DNA from: an uncultured Clostridia bacterium
Lineage (GTDB): Bacteria > Bacillota > Clostridia > Oscillospirales > Ruminococcaceae
Direction of reading: 5' to 3'
NCBI GenBank assembly: GCA_947175655.1
Contig: CAMWNQ010000028.1
Coordinates: 1 to 13,773 of the forward strand
DNA: 13,773 nucleotides
Position 1 is the first letter of the stretch; every line of letters begins with the position of its first letter. Shown here in pieces: positions 6,659-13,724 of this stretch. The notes under the pieces were generated by a model. The model was not told the origin of the DNA, searched no databases, and saw only the letters and a program-made list of their open reading frames with translations. The position numbers and the translations under genes are program-made.

Positions 6659-8173
6659 TTAATTAAGATATGATGACGGGTCTACTTGACTTCCGTCAAT
6701 TTTTATTTCAAAATGGAGATGATTTCCTGTAGAATATCCGGTACAGCCTATAGCACCTACTGACTGACCCTGACTTACATAATCTCCTACAGATACATAA
6801 GCAGATGTCATATGTGCATACATAGTTGAATATCCATCGCCGTGGTCTATAACTACATAGTTGCCGTAACCTCCGCCACAACCACAGGAATAATCTTTGC
6901 CATAGTCGTGAGTACAGGAGTTATTTACCATAATGACAGTGCCTGAACGTGATGCAACAGCTGAAGTACCTCGTATACTTCCACCTGTTATATCTATACC
7001 ACGGTGAGTAGTACCCCATCTTGAACCATATCCGCTTGATATGTAATAACCACTACCTGGAACAGGCCAGATAAATTCGCTGTCTGAATGAGAAGGAGTA
7101 GGTTCTGGATCGGGTTCTGGTTCTGGAGGATTTGTAGCTTGTTGCTTGGCTTCTTCTTCCTCTCTTGCAAGCCTTTCAGCCTCTTCTCTTGCAAGTCTTT
7201 CTGCTTCCTCAGCCTCGAGTCTTTCTTTTTCAAGTCTTTCAGCCTCGGCTTGTTTTTCTTTGGCAATTCTTTCAGCTTCAGCCTTTTCCTTAGCTATTCT
7301 CTCAGCTTCGGCTTTTTCTCTTGCTTTTCTTTCGGCTTCTTCTTTTTCACGTTTTTTTCTTGCAGCTTCTTCAGCAGCTTTGATTTTCTCTTCTTCTTTT
7401 AATTTTGCTTCATTTATAGCATTAAGTTCTTCAATATTTTTCATTCTTGTATTCGCTTCAAGTGCGAGAGCATTCAAATATTCTTCTGATTCTTCAAAAG
7501 CAGCATTATATTCATTTTTAAGACTTGTAAATTCAGAGCGTTTATTTTCCTGCTCATTCTTTTTTGCTTCAAGTGCAAGTTTTTCGCTTTCCAGAGCTGA
7601 TTTTTCTGCATCAAGAGTTTCAAGCTGAGTTTTTAAAGTCTCAATCAAATCATTGTCATGTTCAGCGATACGATTTACCATTTCAACTCTCGAAAGCATA
7701 TCATAGAAATCAGTAGCACCTATAACAGCTGATGCCAGACTATCATTTCCAGTGACGTACATAGCACGCAGACGTTCTTTAAAAAGTTCTGTATTTTCTG
7801 AAATATCCTGTTCCTGATAAGCAATATCTTTTATAAGGATTTCAATGTTATTTTCCGTAGTAGAAATATCAGACCTCAGACGGTTAAGTTCTTCATCAAC
7901 TATAGCTATATTATTCTGCATCAGAACAATCTGATTTGATAATGTTTCCTGATAGTCTTTCTGTTCCTTCATATCGTCATTATATTTGCTAAGTTCAGCT
8001 TTAAGTTTTTCGATTTTCTTTTCGTTTTCTGCACGTTCTTCCTGAAGTTCTGCAATAGTCTTAGCCTGAACGCCTTTTTCCTGTTTTTCAGAATACACAA
8101 ATGTTAAGTTTAACGTAATTACTCCACACACAATAAATGAGAGAAGTTTTTTTATTTTGCATAATTTATTCAT
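6659..8173 (-). CDS. Secreted coiled-coil M23 peptidoglycan endopeptidase, PcsB-like
   Basis: The 504-residue protein has a signal peptide (residues 1-28, with LLSFIVCGVITLNLTFVYS). Long coiled coils cover about 38-135 and 160-345, the layout of hydrolases activated by FtsEX. Residues 260-345 are a very charged helix with tandem EAERIAKEK-type repeats. A Pro/Glu linker (349-360) leads to a C-terminal LytM/M23 domain with all zinc and catalytic residues: His390 and Asp394 (HRGID), His454 (YAHM), His485 and His487 (HLH). The domain carries an insertion with Cys420, Cys430 and Cys432 before GGYGNYVVIDHG. The gene follows ftsX, so its likely role is cutting septal cross-links under FtsEX control. 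ATG 8173 is the only usable start, although the ribosome binding site is unusually far away. Unlike PcsB, which ends in a CHAP domain, the enzyme part here is M23. Confidence 0.93.
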   Translation of the reverse strand: MNKLCKIKKLLSFIVCGVITLNLTFVYSEKQEKGVQAKTIAELQEERAENEKKIEKLKAELSKYNDDMKEQKDYQETLSNQIVLMQNNIAIVDEELNRLRSDISTTENNIEILIKDIAYQEQDISENTELFKERLRAMYVTGNDSLASAVIGATDFYDMLSRVEMVNRIAEHDNDLIETLKTQLETLDAEKSALESEKLALEAKKNEQENKRSEFTSLKNEYNAAFEESEEYLNALALEANTRMKNIEELNAINEAKLKEEEKIKAAEEAARKKREKEEAERKAREKAEAERIAKEKAEAERIAKEKQAEAERLEKERLEAEEAERLAREEAERLAREEEEAKQQATNPPEPEPDPEPTPSHSDSEFIWPVPGSGYYISSGYGSRWGTTHRGIDITGGSIRGTSAVASRSGTVIMVNNSCTHDYGKDYSCGCGGGYGNYVVIDHGDGYSTMYAHMTSAYVSVGDYVSQGQSVGAIGCTGYSTGNHLHFEIKIDGSQVDPSSYLN

Positions 8174-8216
8174 TTTTTTGACAACAGTCGTTTTTTTATT
8201 CCGACTGAGCTCCTTT
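8171..8216 (-). promoter_or_regulatory. M23 gene leader: distant ribosome binding site and hairpin
   Basis: Read on the minus strand, AAAGGAG (8216-8210) is the only good Shine-Dalgarno sequence, but it lies 36 bases before the ATG at 8173-8171. Between them CAGTCG (8208-8203) and CGACTG (8190-8185) form a six-pair stem with an A-rich loop. Folding this stem would bring the Shine-Dalgarno close to the start (about 13 unpaired bases). No ATG, GTG or TTG exists in frame between them. A role in controlling translation is inference. Confidence 0.45.
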
Positions 8217-8251
8217 CATAATTATATTTTTTATGCTTTTTAATCATCTTG

Positions 8252-8417
8252 TTTCAATCCACACTGGCATTTTTAGGAATATGACAATAATCTGCATTAT
8301 GGATTGTCTTGTGTCAGTGGGGGATACCATTTCATTTCGCCCGTCACTGCCATTAATTTTGCCTGCCAATTCCTCTCGCCACCTAAGGAGGTAGGAGAAT
8401 CCTTGTTATTTGTTAAA
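8252..8417 (-). repeat. Intergenic repeat, copy A (ftsX/M23 gap)
   Basis: This is one of three copies of an element of about 165 bp. Read on the minus strand it opens with TTTAACAAATAACAA, which supplies the TAA stop of ftsX, and ends in GTGTGGATTGAAA just ahead of the M23 leader. Inside are GGCAGTGACGGG (8351-8340), CCCCCACTGACA (8323-8312), a GACAAT/ATTGTC stem spanning 8283-8308 and TGCCAGTGTGG (8269-8259). The CAGTG and CACTG cores are complementary. I see no terminal inverted repeats or target duplication. In this copy one minus-strand frame is open across most of the element, but that is not kept in the others. Confidence 0.9.
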
Positions 8418-9321
8418 CATTAATATGCTTTCTGGTACACAGTACACTTCCAAGACCCCCGATAAATGCACCTGCAATAAGATATGCACCAAGAACATAA
8501 AATTGAATTTTCCCAAATGGTATTATACTTCCAAGTCCTATTACATTCATAACACTTATATTATTTTTTAAGATTTTGAATATCGCACGGTATACAACAA
8601 GAGTCAGTATAAAAGAACCTGCTCCTGAGAAAAATCCTGTAACCATACCTTCTATAAAGAATGGAATTCTGATAAATCCATTTGTAGCCCCAACATATTT
8701 CATAATTTGTATTTCTTCTCTTCTTGAGAAGACACTGGCTTTAGTTGTATTTGAAATCATAATCATTGAAACTATTATAAGCCCTATTATTATAGCTGTT
8801 GCAATAAGAGTTACGATTCTTCTGAGTTCCATAAGAATATTTACAAATTCCTGTGAAGCTTTTATGTAATATATATTATTCATACCTCTTATAATATCAA
8901 TAATTTCAGTTACCCTGTTAATATCATACACTTTTACTCTGTATCCGTCAACAAGAGGATTTTCGCTTCCGAGTGATTCAAAAATTCTCTCATATTCCGG
9001 CATAGATTTCATCATAGATTGAAAGGCTTGTTCCTTTGATTCAAATGTTACTTCGGAAACACCATCTATAACTGATAAATTATTTCCAAGTTCTTCAATG
9101 TCTTCAAAGGATGCAGTGTCGTTAATAAATACGGCTATTTCATTTTTATTGCTTATTCCGCCTATAATTGAATCAATATTTATGTAAAAAAGTACAGACG
9201 CACCAACAAGAAGAAGTGATATAAGCAAAACACAAAATGTTGCAAAAGCCATCATTTTATTTTTCCAGATGTTTTCTGTTCCTTGGTCTATCAGATATTT
9301 TACACCACTAAGCTTCATCAT
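8413..9321 (-). CDS. ftsX: Cell-division ABC transporter permease FtsX
   Basis: FtsX is the membrane half of the FtsEX complex, which passes ATP-driven movement to a cell-wall hydrolase outside the cell. The 302 residues show one membrane helix at about 24-47, an extracellular domain (about 48-165) and three more helices (about 168-191, 222-246, 272-296), the standard FtsX plan. The loop motif REEIQIMKYVGAT (201-213) is typical. The gene overlaps the end of ftsE by 14 bases. GGAGG five bases before the ATG pair supports the start at 9321. Its extracellular domain is the expected contact for the coiled coil of the M23 protein encoded next. The TAA stop lies inside repeat copy A. Confidence 0.96.
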   Translation of the reverse strand: MMKLSGVKYLIDQGTENIWKNKMMAFATFCVLLISLLLVGASVLFYINIDSIIGGISNKNEIAVFINDTASFEDIEELGNNLSVIDGVSEVTFESKEQAFQSMMKSMPEYERIFESLGSENPLVDGYRVKVYDINRVTEIIDIIRGMNNIYYIKASQEFVNILMELRRIVTLIATAIIIGLIIVSMIMISNTTKASVFSRREEIQIMKYVGATNGFIRIPFFIEGMVTGFFSGAGSFILTLVVYRAIFKILKNNISVMNVIGLGSIIPFGKIQFYVLGAYLIAGAFIGGLGSVLCTRKHINV

Positions 9322-9994
9322 TTATACCTCCGATTATTTCATCAAAGACAATTTCACCGTCAGTAATATTTATTATACGTCCGCCAAAATGTCTTACCAA
9401 ATCGTGTTCGTGAGTGACCATAAGGATTGTAGTTCCGCAGTCATTGATGCCTTTCAGAAGTTCAACGATTTCATATGAAAGTTCAGGGTCAATGTTTCCA
9501 GTAGGCTCGTCAGCAATAATAAGCTGTGGGTCATTTACCAATGCCCTTGCTATGGCAACACGCTGTTTTTCACCGCCTGAAAGTTCATCAGGATACGAAT
9601 TCATTTTTGATTGTAGTCCCACAAGCCCTATTACATATGGAACTCTTTTTTTTATGAATTTTTTCGGTGAATCAATAACACGAAGTACAAAGGCAATGTT
9701 TTCGTAAACAGTCATCGATGGAATAAGTCGGAAGTCCTGAAAAACAAAGCCAAGAGTACGTCTGAATTCAGGAATCTTATTTTTTTTAAGCTTGCTTAAA
9801 TTATAGCCGTTTACAGTAACAAAACCGCTTGTGGCATCTATTTCTTTAAGCAGAAGTTTAATCATTGTACTTTTGCCTGCACCTGAAGAACCTACTACAA
9901 AGGTAAAGTCGCCATCATTTATTTTAAGACTTACATTGTTAAGAGCATCAACACCGCTGGAGTAGGTAACAGATACATTTTTTAATTCTACCAA
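9308..9994 (-). CDS. ftsE: Cell-division ATP-binding protein FtsE
   Basis: FtsE is the cytoplasmic ATPase that pairs with FtsX at the division site. All ABC motifs are intact in the 228 residues: Walker A GSSGAGKS (35-42), Q-loop Gln86, signature LSGGE (138-142), Walker B LIIADE (158-163) and H-loop His195. The start codon is TTG at 9994-9992, with AAGGAAGGTG nine bases upstream and no ATG in frame nearby. The following ftsX start overlaps the 3' end, which implies coupled translation. A TTG start may keep expression low, as an inference. The gene is preceded by repeat copy B, which separates it from the regulator gene. Confidence 0.96.
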   Translation of the reverse strand: MVELKNVSVTYSSGVDALNNVSLKINDGDFTFVVGSSGAGKSTMIKLLLKEIDATSGFVTVNGYNLSKLKKNKIPEFRRTLGFVFQDFRLIPSMTVYENIAFVLRVIDSPKKFIKKRVPYVIGLVGLQSKMNSYPDELSGGEKQRVAIARALVNDPQLIIADEPTGNIDPELSYEIVELLKGINDCGTTILMVTHEHDLVRHFGGRIINITDGEIVFDEIIGGINDEA

Positions 9995-10060
9995 GATTTT
10001 TTCACCTTCCTTTAGGCTTGATATCTGTCTTTATTATCCGACTAGTGTCTTTTTATTTAA

Positions 10061-10228
10061 TTCGGTCCACACTGGCATTTTCAGGAACATGACAATAATT
10101 TATGTTATGGATTGCTTCGTGGCATTGAGGGATACCATTTCATTCCGCCCATCACTGCCGTTTACTTTATTTGACAATTCCTCTCACCACTTAAAAAGGT
10201 AGAAGAATTCTTGTTATTTTTTGTTAAA
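10061..10228 (-). repeat. Intergenic repeat, copy B (regulator/ftsE gap)
   Basis: The most diverged of the three copies. On the minus strand it begins with TTTTAACAAAAAATAACAA, again supplying the TAA stop of the upstream gene, and ends near GTGTGGACCGAA. Changes relative to copies A and C partly keep pairing: GGCAGTGATGGG still faces CCCTCAATGCC, and the outer GGCA now pairs exactly with TGCC. At the 5' end AATTCTTCT and AGAGGAATT pair over nine bases with one wobble. Length is almost the same as copy A, so substitutions dominate over insertions or deletions. Confidence 0.88.
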
Positions 10229-11309
10229 ATTTAACTGGACTTGCTGAAAGATATTTTTTAACCATAAGAGCTATCTTAAATATAATAGCATGGTCAAATT
10301 CTCTTAAATCAAGACCTGTGAGCTTTTTAATTTTCTCAAGTCTGTATACAAGAGTATTTCTGTGAACAAAAAGTTTTCTTGAAGTTTCTGAAACATTAAG
10401 ATTATTTTCAAAAAATCTCTGGATAGTAAATAATGTTTCATGGTCAAGTGATTCGATGCTTCCCATTTTGAAAACTTCATGAAGGAAAGTTTCACAAAGT
10501 GTAGTAGGAAGGTGATAGATAAGTCTTGCAATTCCAAGATTGTCATAGCTTACGATTACTTTATCTGTATCAAATACTTTTCCTACTTCAAGAGCCATCT
10601 GAGCATCTTTGAATGAGCTTGCAAGCTCTTTTACACCGACAACAGGTGTACCTATTCCGACATTTACCCTTGTATAGAATTCACTGCTTAAAGTATCAGC
10701 GATAGAACGTGCAAGCTTTTCGAGGTCTTTTGCGTCAACTGTGCTTTTAAGTTCTTTAACAAGTACAATGTCAGTTTCAGTGATGTTAAATACAAAATCT
10801 TTATTCTTGTCAGGGAAGAGATTCTGAATTACATCATAAGCAGAAATATCATTTGCAGATACTATTCTGATAAGGAATACTACACGGCTGATTTCTGCAT
10901 TGAAATGAAGTTCTCTTGCCTTTATAATAATATCTCCAGGGAGAACATTATCAAGCACAACATTTTTAATAAAATTGTTTCTGTCATATTTTTCATCATA
11001 ATACTGCTTGATATTGGAAAGAGAAATTGCCATAATGCTTGCATATTTAGCTGATGCTTCATCAACACCTTCAACAAATACAGCATAATCTGGCTTTACT
11101 CTTGAACCAAAAGGCTTGTAAGTATAGCCATCCCTGATAAATATATCGTGGGAATCGGTGAGGTCAAGAGATACGAATTCATTTGTTGTACCTACTTTTG
11201 TAAGGTCACTACAGGCAATTATGGTAGCTGTTTCATCTACAACTCCTATTGTGCAGTCGATAGTTTCTTTCATTTGCTGTACAAGACCTTGAAATAAACG
11301 GTTGGACAT
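10224..11309 (-). CDS. CdaR/PucR-type transcription regulator
   Basis: This is a predicted DNA-binding regulator of the sugar-diacid/PucR superfamily (361 residues). The N-terminal part (about 1-110) resembles the diacid-recognition region (TIGVVDETATIIACSD). The middle (about 140-260) looks like the degenerate GGDEF-type domain of these proteins. The C terminus holds the typical HTH_30, with NVSETSRKLFVHRNTLVYRL (305-324) and LEKIKKLTGLDL following. The start is set at ATG 11309 because AGAAAGGAAG lies just before it; the open frame reaches back 13 codons to 11348 without a ribosome binding site. It has its own promoter within the end of argS. Ligand and targets are unknown. Its position before ftsE does not prove it controls division genes. 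Confidence 0.85.
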   Translation of the reverse strand: MSNRLFQGLVQQMKETIDCTIGVVDETATIIACSDLTKVGTTNEFVSLDLTDSHDIFIRDGYTYKPFGSRVKPDYAVFVEGVDEASAKYASIMAISLSNIKQYYDEKYDRNNFIKNVVLDNVLPGDIIIKARELHFNAEISRVVFLIRIVSANDISAYDVIQNLFPDKNKDFVFNITETDIVLVKELKSTVDAKDLEKLARSIADTLSSEFYTRVNVGIGTPVVGVKELASSFKDAQMALEVGKVFDTDKVIVSYDNLGIARLIYHLPTTLCETFLHEVFKMGSIESLDHETLFTIQRFFENNLNVSETSRKLFVHRNTLVYRLEKIKKLTGLDLREFDHAIIFKIALMVKKYLSASPVKF

Positions 11310-11392
11310 AAAATCTTCCTTTCTGATATTACAAGTTATAGTTTGCAATAAATTATTAATTATTACTCAGTATAATTGATTTTTATTTTTGA

Positions 11393-11414
11393 AAAATGTA
11401 ACCAAAATGTAACC
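11393..11414 (-). promoter_or_regulatory. 11-bp tandem repeat, candidate operator
   Basis: The sequence AAAATGTAACC (plus strand) occurs twice in direct tandem at 11393-11403 and 11404-11414. It starts at about the expected transcription start of the regulator gene promoter and lies upstream of its ribosome binding site. An 11-bp spacing puts both copies on the same helix face, as in many operators. Autoregulation by the gene product is possible but not shown. Confidence 0.4.
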
Positions 11415-11420
11415 ACTTAT

Positions 11421-11449
11421 ATTATATCACATTTTTTCAGGATAGTCAA
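11421..11449 (-). promoter_or_regulatory. Promoter of the CdaR-type gene inside argS
   Basis: On the minus strand TTGACT (11449-11444) and TATAAT (11426-11421) are separated by exactly 17 bases, a near-consensus housekeeping-sigma promoter. The -35 box lies in the codons for Asn-Ile-Asp-Tyr of ArgS, and the -10 box follows the argS stop TGA immediately. Transcription would start near 11414, about 105 bases before the regulator ATG. Confidence 0.72.
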
Positions 11450-13193
11450 TATTTAAAATTGAAAGAGTATTTTTTAAAACTTGTCTTGTGCTTATGCAAA
11501 GAGAAAGACGTGCAAGACGAAGTTCATCTGATTCAGCATTTTTTACGCTACAGGAATCATAGAATCTGTGGAAAAGTGAGGCAAGTTCCACTGCATACTT
11601 TGTAATTTTTGCAGGATCATATGTCTTTGCCGAAGAATTAACCGTATCTGGAAGTTCTGCAATATGACGTATAAGTTCAATTTCAGATTTTTCGGAAAGA
11701 ATTGAAAGGTCAGCTTCTGGATTATATTTTATTCCTTCTGCTTCAAGATTGGCAATAAGACTGCATATTCTTGCATGTGCATACTGAACATAGTAAACCG
11801 GATTCTGTGATGATTTTTCAACAGCAAGGTCAAGGTCAAATTCAAACTGTGAATTAGCCTCACGCATATTAAAGAAAAATCTTGCAGCATCTATAGGAAT
11901 TTCATCAAGAAGAGTTACAAGTGTTATAGCTTTTCCGCTTCTTTTTGAAAGTTTTACAGTTTCTCCGTTACGAACAAGTCTTACCATTTGCATTAATACA
12001 ACATCAAGCTTTTCTGCATCTACTCCAAGAGCAGTTAAAGCTGATTTAAGACGTGGTACATATCCGTGATGGTCAGCACCAAGAACATTTATAGCCTTAT
12101 CAAAATTTCTTGTTACAAGCTTGTCATAATGATATGCAATATCAGGAACTACATATGTTGGTATGCCGTTTGCACGTACAAGAACGAAATCCTTGTCCAC
12201 TCCGAAATCAGTAGCCTTGAACCATACAGCACCTTCCTGTTCATAAGTATGACCAGTTTCTTTAAGTTTTTCTACAATTTTCATTGTTTCTCCACTTTCA
12301 TGGAGTTTGCTTTCCCTGAACCAGTTGTCATATACTATACGATATTTTTTAAGGTCATTTTCAAGACCCGCAATGTTTTTGGGGAGTGCATATTCTACAA
12401 GAAATTTTTTACGTTCTTCTTCAGACTGTCCGCTTAATACAGCACCATATTCATCAAAATAATTTTTTGCGTGTTCAATAATATCCATACCTCTGTATGA
12501 ATCCTCAGGCATAGGGAATTCCGGAGCATTTCCTTCTTCTCCATAAATGCTCTTACAGAAATCTTCCATATTATAATCAAGACTGCATATTTTCTGTCCT
12601 TCTTCACTACATATCTGCATATATCTGAGTGAGAGTGACTTTCCAAATTTTTCAATCTGATTTCCGGCATCATTTACATAGAATTCACGTTCAACGTGAT
12701 AGCCAGCCCATTGAAGTACACTTGCAAGACAATCACCTATAGCACCGCCCCTTGCATTTCCTATATGCATTGGCCCTGTAGGATTAGCTGATACAAATTC
12801 TACAAGAATTCTTTTGCCTTTTCCGTAATCTGTTTTGCCATAGTCATCGCCTTCATTGAGTGAAGTTTTTACTACATCTGCAAACCATTTTTTTGCAAGG
12901 AAGAAGTTCATAAATCCAGGGCCTGCGATTTCCATTTTTTCAAAGCAGGAGTTTTCAAGTACGATTTCTGAAGCAATCAGTTCAGCGATTTTTTTTGGTG
13001 GCATTCTGAGAGCTTTTGCTGAAACCATCGCTATATTTGATGCAAAATCTCCATGTGATTTATCAGCTGGTATTTCTATGTTGAATACCGGCATAGGAAC
13101 TGCCGGTATCATCTCCTTTGATACAAGAATACCTAAAGCATTATAAATTATTTCCCTCAGTTGTTCTGAGGCATTTTTTATAAGGTTAGACAT
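11427..13193 (-). CDS. argS: Arginyl-tRNA synthetase
   Basis: This class I enzyme joins arginine to its tRNA in the cytoplasm. The 588-residue length is normal. An N-terminal Arg-tRNA synthetase domain (about 1-100) is followed by the catalytic core. The core has the HIGH-type motif HIGN (143-146) in ANPTGPMHIGNARGG, the helix FYVNDAGNQIEKFG (171-184) and a KMSKS-type loop KLSKRSG (414-420). The DALR anticodon-binding domain starts near 463 (NPVYYVQYAHARI) and ends at the C terminus. The start ATG has AAGGAAG about ten bases upstream. It stands behind a DUF1934 gene, a neighbourhood remembered from other Bacillota. Its 3' end carries the promoter for the next gene. Confidence 0.98.
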   Translation of the reverse strand: MSNLIKNASEQLREIIYNALGILVSKEMIPAVPMPVFNIEIPADKSHGDFASNIAMVSAKALRMPPKKIAELIASEIVLENSCFEKMEIAGPGFMNFFLAKKWFADVVKTSLNEGDDYGKTDYGKGKRILVEFVSANPTGPMHIGNARGGAIGDCLASVLQWAGYHVEREFYVNDAGNQIEKFGKSLSLRYMQICSEEGQKICSLDYNMEDFCKSIYGEEGNAPEFPMPEDSYRGMDIIEHAKNYFDEYGAVLSGQSEEERKKFLVEYALPKNIAGLENDLKKYRIVYDNWFRESKLHESGETMKIVEKLKETGHTYEQEGAVWFKATDFGVDKDFVLVRANGIPTYVVPDIAYHYDKLVTRNFDKAINVLGADHHGYVPRLKSALTALGVDAEKLDVVLMQMVRLVRNGETVKLSKRSGKAITLVTLLDEIPIDAARFFFNMREANSQFEFDLDLAVEKSSQNPVYYVQYAHARICSLIANLEAEGIKYNPEADLSILSEKSEIELIRHIAELPDTVNSSAKTYDPAKITKYAVELASLFHRFYDSCSVKNAESDELRLARLSLCISTRQVLKNTLSILNIDYPEKM

Positions 13194-13222
13194 ATTTTAT
13201 TTACTTCCTTTCTTAATTTTTA

Positions 13223-13392
13223 TTTCAATCCACACTGGCATTTTCAGAAATGTGACAATAATCTGCATTATGGATTGCTTCGTGTCAGTGGGTGATACAA
13301 TTTCATTTCGCCCGTCACTGTCCTTAATTTTGCCTGACAATTCCTCTCACTACCTAAGAAGGTGGGAGAATCATTGTTATTTATTTGTTAAA
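13223..13392 (-). repeat. Intergenic repeat, copy C (DUF1934/argS gap)
   Basis: This is the third copy, very close to copy A by eye. It begins on the minus strand with TTTAACAAATAAATAACAA, three bases after the TGA of the DUF1934 gene, and contains an extra four bases at that edge. It ends in GTGTGGATTGAAA, about 13 bases before the argS ribosome binding site. It keeps the ACCT/AGGT inner stem, the CAGTG/CACTG/CAGTG series and the CAATCCA with TGGATTG pair. The long open frame of copy A is broken here by stops, which argues against a protein. Confidence 0.9.
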
Positions 13393-13393
13393 T

Positions 13394-13724
13394 TCATATA
13401 TTATTAAAATCTTGAATTTTAAGTATAATTTCATTATCAGAAATATATGATGAATTGATATCCAAAGTATATTTTAGTGCTAGTTCTCCGGCTTTCTCAA
13501 TATTATTTTTTATGAAATGAGTCATAACACCTATTTGAAAATCACCGTATGGCGTACCATAATGACAGAAATGTTTTTTATTTGTTTCAAGTGAAAGAGC
13601 AGAATTTGCTGTGCCTTCTCTGATAATTGATGCTGTATCATTTCCTTTTACAGTAATTGTTGTAGTAGAACCTTCAAATCCAGTAGCTTGAGTGTCATCG
13701 TATTTAAATGTGTAGACATTATTT
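13394..13724 (-). CDS. DUF1934 (YwiB-like) protein, cut by the contig end
   Basis: This is a small beta-barrel-like family of unknown role, often beside argS in Bacillota. The visible part, about 109 residues to the TGA at 13396-13394, shows the family path: EGSTTTITVKGNDTASIIREG, then HFCHYGTPYGDFQIGVMT and ELALKYTLDINSSYISDNEI. The N terminus is missing because genomic sequence stops at 13724. The apparent ATG at 13741 and the next few codons lie in sequencing adapter and must not be used as the start. The family call is from remembered motifs. Confidence 0.72.

Noticed and set aside
7146..7628. Long plus-strand open frame rich in Ser, Ala and Leu
   Set aside because: It is the antisense of the repetitive Glu/Ala/Lys coiled coil of the M23 gene; low-complexity coding DNA leaves the other strand open by chance.
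8221..8226. TATAAT (minus strand) as a promoter for the M23 gene
   Set aside because: No acceptable -35 box is found at 16-18 bases, and transcription would begin inside the Shine-Dalgarno sequence.
8252..8270. CRISPR-like repeat end (GTGGATTGAAAC on the minus strand)
   Set aside because: The string resembles the end of some type I repeats, but it occurs once per locus, is part of the longer intergenic element and has no spacer array.
12066..12437. 123-codon plus-strand frame
   Set aside because: It is the antisense shadow of argS, whose motifs are complete on the minus strand.
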